A stretch of 64,000 nt of DNA from Paraburkholderia phenoliruptrix (GTDB lineage: Bacteria; Pseudomonadota; Gammaproteobacteria; Burkholderiales; Burkholderiaceae), in NCBI RefSeq assembly GCF_019511605.1, contig NZ_JAEUAV010000022.1, forward strand, positions 53,847 through 117,846, written 5' to 3'. The position numbers and the translations under genes were made by a program. A model generated the notes under the pieces. It did no database searches and was not told the DNA's origin. It saw nothing but the letters and a program-made list of their open reading frames with translations. Below, piece by piece: positions 62,767 through 64,000 of the stretch (within the stretch, counting starts at the first letter, position 1; each line of letters begins with the position of its first letter).

Positions 62767-63969
62767 ATGGAAAGCTTCAAAACCGGCACCGACACGCTCT
62801 TTCTCCTGCTCGGGGCCGCGATGGTGCTCGCGATGCACGCGGGATTCGCATTCCTCGAGCTCGGCACCGTGCGCAAGAAGAACCAGGTGAACGCGCTGGT
62901 CAAGATTCTGGTGGACTTCTCCGTCTCGACGATCGCGTATTTCTTCATCGGCTACACGATCGCGTACGGCGTGCAGTTCTTCGACAACGCCGGCACGCTG
63001 GCGGCGCACAACGGCTACGCGCTCGTGCGCTTCTTTTTTCTGCTGACGTTTGCGGCCGCGATTCCCGCGATCGTCTCCGGCGGCATTGCCGAGCGCTCGA
63101 AGTTCAATCCGCAGCTATTCGCAACGTTCGTGCTGGTGGGCTTCGTCTATCCGTTTTTTGAAGGCATTGCGTGGAACGAGCGCTTCGGCGTGCAGGCGTG
63201 GATCGCGCAGACCTTCGGTGCGCCGTTCCACGACTTCGCCGGCTCGGTCGTCGTGCATGCGTTCGGCGGCTGGGTTGCGCTGCCCGCGGTGCTGCTGCTT
63301 GGAGCACGTCATGGCCGCTATCACCGCGACGGCGGCGTCGCCGCGCATCCGCCGTCCAGCATCCCCTTTCTCGCGCTCGGCGCATGGGTGCTCGCGGTCG
63401 GCTGGTTCGGCTTTAACGTGATGAGCGCGCAGAGCGTCGACAGGATCAGCGGCCTTGTCGCCGTCAATTCGCTGATGGCGATGGTGGGCGGCACGCTGAC
63501 CGCCTGGCTCGCGGGACGCAACGACCCCGGCTTCACTTACAACGGGCCGCTCGCCGGGCTGGTGGCGGTGTGCGCCGGCTCCGACCTGATGCACCCGCTC
63601 GGCGCGCTCGTGACGGGCGGCATTGCCGGCGTGCTGTTCGTCTACATGTTCACCTGCGTGCAGAACCGCTGGCGTATCGACGACGTGCTCGGCGTCTGGC
63701 CGCTGCATGGTCTGTGCGGCGCGTGGGGCGGGATCGCGGCTGGCATTTTCGGCTTGCGCGCGCTCGGCGGCATGGGTGGCGTGTCGTTCGGCGCGCAGGT
63801 GCTCGCCACCCTCGGCGGGATCGCCGTGGCCACGCTCGGCGGCGCGCTCGTGTACGGCGCAATTCGCCTGACGGTGGGCTTGCGGCTCGATCAGGAAGAC
63901 GAATACAACGGCGCCGACCTGTCGATTCACAAGATTTCGGCGACGCCGGAGCGCGAGAGCCTTGGGTGA
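62767..63969 (+). CDS. amt: Ammonium transporter (Amt family)
   Basis: 400 residues with 11 predicted membrane helices and no signal peptide. GFAFLELGTVRKKNQVNAL, the HDFAGSVVVHAFGGW segment with the pore Asp and first twin His, and PLHGLCGAWGG with the second twin His are the Amt signature. The C-terminal cytoplasmic tail (GLRLDQEDEYNGADLSIHK) matches the regulatory tail that binds GlnK in the family. A PII gene, often found just upstream of amtB, is not next to this one. Preceded by a sigma-54 promoter and divergent from a histidine kinase gene. Confidence 0.93.
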   Translation: MESFKTGTDTLFLLLGAAMVLAMHAGFAFLELGTVRKKNQVNALVKILVDFSVSTIAYFFIGYTIAYGVQFFDNAGTLAAHNGYALVRFFFLLTFAAAIPAIVSGGIAERSKFNPQLFATFVLVGFVYPFFEGIAWNERFGVQAWIAQTFGAPFHDFAGSVVVHAFGGWVALPAVLLLGARHGRYHRDGGVAAHPPSSIPFLALGAWVLAVGWFGFNVMSAQSVDRISGLVAVNSLMAMVGGTLTAWLAGRNDPGFTYNGPLAGLVAVCAGSDLMHPLGALVTGGIAGVLFVYMFTCVQNRWRIDDVLGVWPLHGLCGAWGGIAAGIFGLRALGGMGGVSFGAQVLATLGGIAVATLGGALVYGAIRLTVGLRLDQEDEYNGADLSIHKISATPERESLG

Positions 63970-64000
63970 GCGATGGTGTGGGGTAGCTAGGGGCTTGGGG

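Noticed and set aside
1..64000. rRNA, tRNA or CRISPR loci
   Set aside because: No cloverleaf-like or regularly spaced repeat structures were seen. A dedicated scan (for example tRNAscan-SE) would be needed to exclude a tRNA fully.

Overview
The window looks like a stretch of chromosome from a high-GC beta-proteobacterium of the Burkholderiaceae, most likely Paraburkholderia or a close Burkholderia relative. This rests on GC-rich codon use, the odhA-odhB-odhL, rimP-nusA-infB and recC-recB-recD arrangements, the NodT/EmrA/EmrB-type pump, and several small proteins of a kind common in that group. No rRNA, tRNA, CRISPR array, prophage or complete insertion sequence was found. Most of the window is conserved chromosomal backbone, with short accessory patches at about 1-6 kb and 33-38 kb.

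Layout. At 0-5.2 kb there are two tandem Gly/Thr/Ser-rich repeat proteins (at least one a lipoprotein), a TpsB/FhaC-type outer-membrane transporter with no visible TpsA partner, and a DUF2147 periplasmic protein. At 5.3-15.2 kb, on the minus strand, are a stand-alone transposase-N-like protein, zapE, the 2-oxoglutarate dehydrogenase operon (odhA, odhB, odhL) and typA. At 15.5-20.6 kb a plus-strand efflux operon runs MarR regulator, outer-membrane factor, EmrA-like adaptor, EmrB-like MFS pump. At 20.7-30.8 kb, on the minus strand, is the translation and RNA block scpB, rluB, rimP, nusA, infB, rbfA, truB. Terminator-like hairpins lie before rimP and between infB and rbfA, so the block is probably several transcription units.

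At 31-40 kb come an aminotransferase, a LysR regulator, a second transposase-N-like protein, several small exported or hypothetical proteins, a YdcF-family protein, an ABM monooxygenase and an EAL-domain protein. At 40-50 kb are arfB and the recC-recB-recD operon, each rec junction being an ATGA overlap. At 50-64 kb are a FUSC-family membrane protein, an Lrp regulator divergent from a cysteine dioxygenase, a large MscS-type channel, an Rrf2 regulator with an NAD(P)H-binding protein, a lipoprotein, a DJ-1/PfpI protein, a CHASE3-type histidine kinase and, divergent from it, an ammonium transporter behind a sigma-54-type promoter.

No large new system is obvious. The points most worth following are: (i) two paralogous single-domain proteins resembling the N-terminus of IS5-type transposases, with no catalytic domain or visible inverted repeats; (ii) the TpsB transporter beside repeat lipoproteins instead of a TpsA exoprotein; (iii) matching palindromic operators exactly 25 nt before both the Rrf2 gene and its neighbour; (iv) the Lrp/cysteine dioxygenase pair; and (v) the orphan histidine kinase divergent from the sigma-54-driven amt gene. 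All functional calls come from reading sequence motifs; no database search was run.
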